DNA from: Flavobacteriaceae bacterium UBA1682
Lineage (GTDB): Bacteria; Bacteroidota; Bacteroidia; Flavobacteriales; Flavobacteriaceae
Assembly: GCA_002320285.1 (NCBI GenBank)
Contig: DCKE01000027.1
Span: 76,228 to 140,227, forward strand
DNA length: 64,000 nt
Direction: 5' to 3'
In this document: positions 61,528 to 64,000 of the stretch, one piece after another
Numbering within the stretch: position 1 is the stretch's first letter
How the letters are laid out: each line of letters opens with the position of its first letter
Program-made: the position numbers and the translations under genes
Notes under the pieces: model-generated
The model's input: the letters and a program-made list of their open reading frames with translations, nothing else
The model's database searches: none
What the model was told of the DNA's origin: nothing

Positions 61528-61535
61528 TAATTTTG
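61528..61535 (+). promoter_or_regulatory. -7 promoter box for the ABC-F gene
   Basis: TAATTTTG fits TAnnTTTG, 77 bp before the ATG at 61613, giving a leader of about 70 nt. Confidence 0.5.
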
Positions 61536-61612
61536 CACCGCCTATTTTTTTATAAAAAGTGCCTAATAATATAATTGCTTACTCGATAAGCTTCTAATTG
61601 AAAATATAATAC

Positions 61613-63532
61613 ATGTTAAATATACATAATCTATCTGTTTCTTTTTCGGGAACGTATTTGTTTGAAAACGTAACTTTCCGCTTAGGAGCTGGAGATAGAG
61701 TAGGATTGGTGGGGAAAAATGGTGCGGGGAAATCGACCATGCTTAAAATTTTATCTAGGGAAATTGAGCCGGATACCGGGAGTATTGCTACGGAAAAGGA
61801 ACTTTCGATCGGTTTTCTAAAGCAGGATATCGATTTTGTGCTTGGACGTACAGTTCTTGAAGAAGCTTACCAAGCTTTTGTAGATATTAAAATTGTCGAG
61901 AACCAGTTAGAGGTGGTTAACGAACAATTGGTGACCAGAACGGATTACGAGTCAGAATCCTATTCTGAATTGATTGAGGAATTAAGCGATTTAACCCATC
62001 GATTTGAGATCATTGGTGGATACAATTATATAGGAGAAACGGAAAAAGTTTTATTGGGACTGGGTTTTCGAAGAGAAGACTTTGAGAAGTTGACCGATAC
62101 TTTTTCGGGAGGATGGAGAATGCGTATTGAATTAGCTAAATTGCTGTTGCAAAACAATGACGTGCTTTTATTGGATGAGCCAACGAATCACTTGGATATT
62201 GAAAGTATTATCTGGTTAGAGCAATTTTTACGCAGTTATCCTGGAGCTGTGGCTATAGTGTCTCACGATAAAATGTTTTTGGATAATGTTACAAATAGAA
62301 CCATCGAAATTTCGTTGGGAAAGATATACGATTTTAATAAACCCTATTCGGAATATTTAGAATTGCGTCAAGAATTGCGTGAAAAGCAATTGGCAACTCA
62401 AAAGAATCAGGCAAAAAAAATCGAAGAGACTGAGAAGTTGATCGAGAAATTTAGAGCAAAAGCTTCTAAAGCTTCGATGGCTCAGTCGTTGATTAAGAAG
62501 TTGGACAAAGTAGAGCGCATTGAAGTTGACGAGGACGATAATTCTGTTATGAATATATCTTTCCCAGTTAGCGTTATTCCAGGTAGAGTAGTTTTGGAGA
62601 TTGAAGAGGTAACCAAGCGTTTTGGAGATAAGACCGTTTTTAAAGATATCTCTTTATTGGTAGAGCGTGGTTCTAAAATTGCTTTTGTGGGGCAGAATGG
62701 GCAAGGTAAATCTACTTTGATTAAAGCGATTGTTAACGAGTTTGAATATGACGGAAACATCAAATTAGGACATAATGTTCAAATCGGTTATTTTGCTCAA
62801 AATCAAGCCGACCATTTGGATGGAGAAATGACGCTGTTGGATACGATGTTGGAAGCGGCAACGGATTCCAATCGTGCTAAGGTTAGGGATATGTTGGGGT
62901 CTTTCTTGTTTAGAGGAGATGTGGTGGAGAAAAAAGTAAAGGTTTTATCTGGAGGCGAGCGAAATCGTTTGGCTTTGTGTAAAATGCTTTTGCAGCCTAT
63001 TAACGTATTGTTGATGGATGAGCCGACAAATCACTTGGATATCAAGTCTAAAAACGTGCTGAAGACGGCTTTAAAGAACTTTGAAGGAACTTTGATACTG
63101 GTTTCCCACGATAGGGATTTTCTTCAAGGAATGTCTAATTTGGTCTATGAATTCAAAGATCAAGCGATTCGGGAATATTTGGGAGATATCAATTATTTTT
63201 TAGAACAACGCAATTTGCAAAATATGCGTGAGGTTGAAAAGAAAGTTGCAGCACCTAAAGCTTCTCGAAAAGAGGAAAAGGCAGTTGAAGTGATTTCTTA
63301 TGAAGATCAGAAGAAGCAAAAAGCATTGCAAAACCGTTTGAGTAAAATAGAAAGTCAGGTTCAAGAGTTGGAGAAAAAAATTGAAAAAGATGATGCGAAG
63401 TTGGCTGTGGATTACGAAAAGCTGATGCAGAATGAAACTTTCTTCAAAGAATATGAGCAGAAAAAGAAAAGTTTAGATACCTTAATGGAAGATTGGGAGC
63501 TGGTTCAAGAAGAACTAGAGACCTTAAAATAA
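61613..63532 (+). CDS. ABC-F family ATPase
   Basis: A 639-residue cytoplasmic protein with two ABC ATPase domains and no membrane part. Domain 1 (about 1-250): Walker A GKNGAGKSTM, signature FSGGWRMRI, Walker B LLLDEPTNHLD. Domain 2 (about 325-540): Walker A GQNGQGKSTL, signature LSGGERNRL, Walker B LLMDEPTNHLD. The interdomain linker (about 250-310) is charged and helical, and the C-terminal ~90 residues are coiled coil, as in Uup. ABC-F proteins act on the ribosome, and the exact role is unassigned. Confidence 0.93.
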   Translation: MLNIHNLSVSFSGTYLFENVTFRLGAGDRVGLVGKNGAGKSTMLKILSREIEPDTGSIATEKELSIGFLKQDIDFVLGRTVLEEAYQAFVDIKIVENQLEVVNEQLVTRTDYESESYSELIEELSDLTHRFEIIGGYNYIGETEKVLLGLGFRREDFEKLTDTFSGGWRMRIELAKLLLQNNDVLLLDEPTNHLDIESIIWLEQFLRSYPGAVAIVSHDKMFLDNVTNRTIEISLGKIYDFNKPYSEYLELRQELREKQLATQKNQAKKIEETEKLIEKFRAKASKASMAQSLIKKLDKVERIEVDEDDNSVMNISFPVSVIPGRVVLEIEEVTKRFGDKTVFKDISLLVERGSKIAFVGQNGQGKSTLIKAIVNEFEYDGNIKLGHNVQIGYFAQNQADHLDGEMTLLDTMLEAATDSNRAKVRDMLGSFLFRGDVVEKKVKVLSGGERNRLALCKMLLQPINVLLMDEPTNHLDIKSKNVLKTALKNFEGTLILVSHDRDFLQGMSNLVYEFKDQAIREYLGDINYFLEQRNLQNMREVEKKVAAPKASRKEEKAVEVISYEDQKKQKALQNRLSKIESQVQELEKKIEKDDAKLAVDYEKLMQNETFFKEYEQKKKSLDTLMEDWELVQEELETLK

Positions 63533-63561
63533 AAAAAAGCTACCTATTGGTAGCTTTTTTT
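63532..63561 (+). terminator. Terminator of the ABC-F gene
   Basis: A 13-bp stem AAAAAAAGCTACC / GGTAGCTTTTTTT with a TATT loop. Confidence 0.92.
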
Positions 63562-63621
63562 GGTTTCAGATAATTTGATCAGCAAATCAGCAATTACAGA
63601 GCTGGAACTAAAGATGGATTG

Positions 63622-63753
63622 ATGGAAATCTATTTCGAACTGCGTTTGAATATAGAACGTTGCCATTCTTTTGGTTTTCTTTTGTTGCCATTTGCGTTAG
63701 TTTGGATAGCTGTACTCATTCAAAGTCGAAACTTAGCTCAGGGGAAAGCATGA
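63622..63753 (+). CDS. Possible small membrane protein, 43 residues
   Basis: A short ORF with one hydrophobic segment at about 18-34 (FGFLLLPFALVWIAVLI). Its TGA overlaps the ATG of the next ORF (ATGA), typical of coupled small genes. I do not recognise it. It lies after a terminator, and no TAnnTTTG box is obvious before it. It may be real or chance. Confidence 0.35.
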   Translation: MEIYFELRLNIERCHSFGFLLLPFALVWIAVLIQSRNLAQGKA

Positions 63754-63911
63754 CGACCATCGCTGTTGCGGATCAATATGCCCTGGTAATTTGGGTATTA
63801 ATTATGACACTACATATAGTTGTGGCCATTCAAGTGTGCACTAAATTCTATGATAGAAAATATGTCAAACAACTGAAAAAGGTGTTAGACGAGTTTAAAG
63901 AAGAGAATTAA
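63750..63911 (+). CDS. Possible small membrane protein, 53 residues
   Basis: Starts at the ATG that overlaps the stop of the preceding ORF. It has one transmembrane helix at about 10-33 (ALVIWVLIMTLHIVVAIQVC) and a short charged C-terminal tail (KQLKKVLDEFKEEN). The frame stays open upstream to a TTG at 63660, but that part is likely the overlapping neighbour in another frame. No family is recognised. Confidence 0.4.
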   Translation: MTTIAVADQYALVIWVLIMTLHIVVAIQVCTKFYDRKYVKQLKKVLDEFKEEN

Positions 63912-63947
63912 AATGATGGATAATCTGACAAAGGTAAATAGTAGGTA

Positions 63948-63975
63948 TAAAAAAACCACTCTGAAAAGAGTGGTT
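63948..63975 (-). terminator. Terminator of the minus-strand tRNA
   Basis: On the minus strand AACCACTCT / AGAGTGGTT form a 9-bp stem with a TTTC loop, followed by T7. It lies just past the tRNA 3' end. Confidence 0.8.
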
Positions 63976-63981
63976 GCTTAG

Positions 63982-64000
63982 TAGCGGGAACAGGACTCGA
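63982..64000 (-). tRNA. 3' end of a tRNA gene, cut by the window edge
   Basis: On the minus strand the last bases read TCGAGT-CCTGT-TCCCGCT-A: most of a T loop (TTCGAGT expected), the 3' half of the T stem, the 3' half of an acceptor stem (whose partner would be AGCGGGA), and discriminator A. The anticodon lies beyond the window, so the identity cannot be given. Confidence 0.7.

Noticed and set aside
1..64000. CRISPR array, insertion sequence, prophage or restriction/defence genes
   Set aside because: No regularly spaced repeats, transposase, integrase, phage structural or nuclease-type defence genes were recognised in the window.

Overview
The window looks like chromosome of a member of the Bacteroidota, class Flavobacteriia. 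The evidence is the gldB-gldC pair and the gldKLMN cluster (gliding motility and type IX secretion), a short primary sigma factor without region 1.1, a DUF5686 outer-membrane protein, an XrtF-type exosortase, AT-rich DNA, almost no Shine-Dalgarno sequences, and repeated TAnnTTTG (-7) promoter boxes a short distance upstream of start codons. I cannot name the genus.

Layout. 1-5.6 kb: the 3' part of a polyprenyl diphosphate synthase, a DUF5686 outer-membrane protein, and an ECF sigma factor operon with a membrane protein and an outer-membrane protein. 5.7-12.1 kb: dnaG, an orphan LuxR-type response regulator, nadE, gldB-gldC, engB and an alpha/beta hydrolase. 12.3-28.2 kb: a complete, tightly packed dcw cluster (mraZ-rsmH-ftsL-ftsI-murE-mraY-murD-ftsW-murG-murC-ftsQ-ftsA-ftsZ) behind a 10-bp-phased set of MraZ-type boxes, closed by a strong terminator. 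28.3-34.2 kb: yqeY, tRNA-Arg, several unrecognised secreted or membrane proteins, a base-compositionally odd FAD monooxygenase and a CBS-domain protein. 34.4-38.6 kb (minus strand): a probable metal-uptake module (HMA protein, TonB-dependent receptor, Cys-rich HYC_CC_PP protein), then exosortase XrtF with its partner. 38.6-44.6 kb: a GAF protein, rpsO, pnp, a decayed flavin monooxygenase gene, rpoD and rpe. 44.6-51.6 kb (minus strand): miaB, a sigma-54 activator, lptE, a TPR protein, secG, groES and groEL. 51.9-63.9 kb: topA, a degenerate arginase-fold protein, gldK-gldL-gldM-gldN, a FAD oxidoreductase, an ABC-F ATPase, two tiny membrane ORFs, and the 3' end of a minus-strand tRNA.

Most of the window is core housekeeping: envelope synthesis and division, translation, DNA replication and topology, and the type IX secretion motor. 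The less ordinary items are small. The DnaG zinc-ribbon ligands are all replaced and TopA contains no cysteine. The arginase-fold protein between topA and gldK has lost half of its metal ligands. A flavin monooxygenase gene survives as an N-terminal and a C-terminal scrap joined out of frame. A 15-bp direct repeat flanks a short insertion at the murG start. A mosaic repeat with terminal inverted repeats sits between rpe and groEL. I did not find a convincing new multi-gene defence or mobile system, CRISPR array or insertion sequence.
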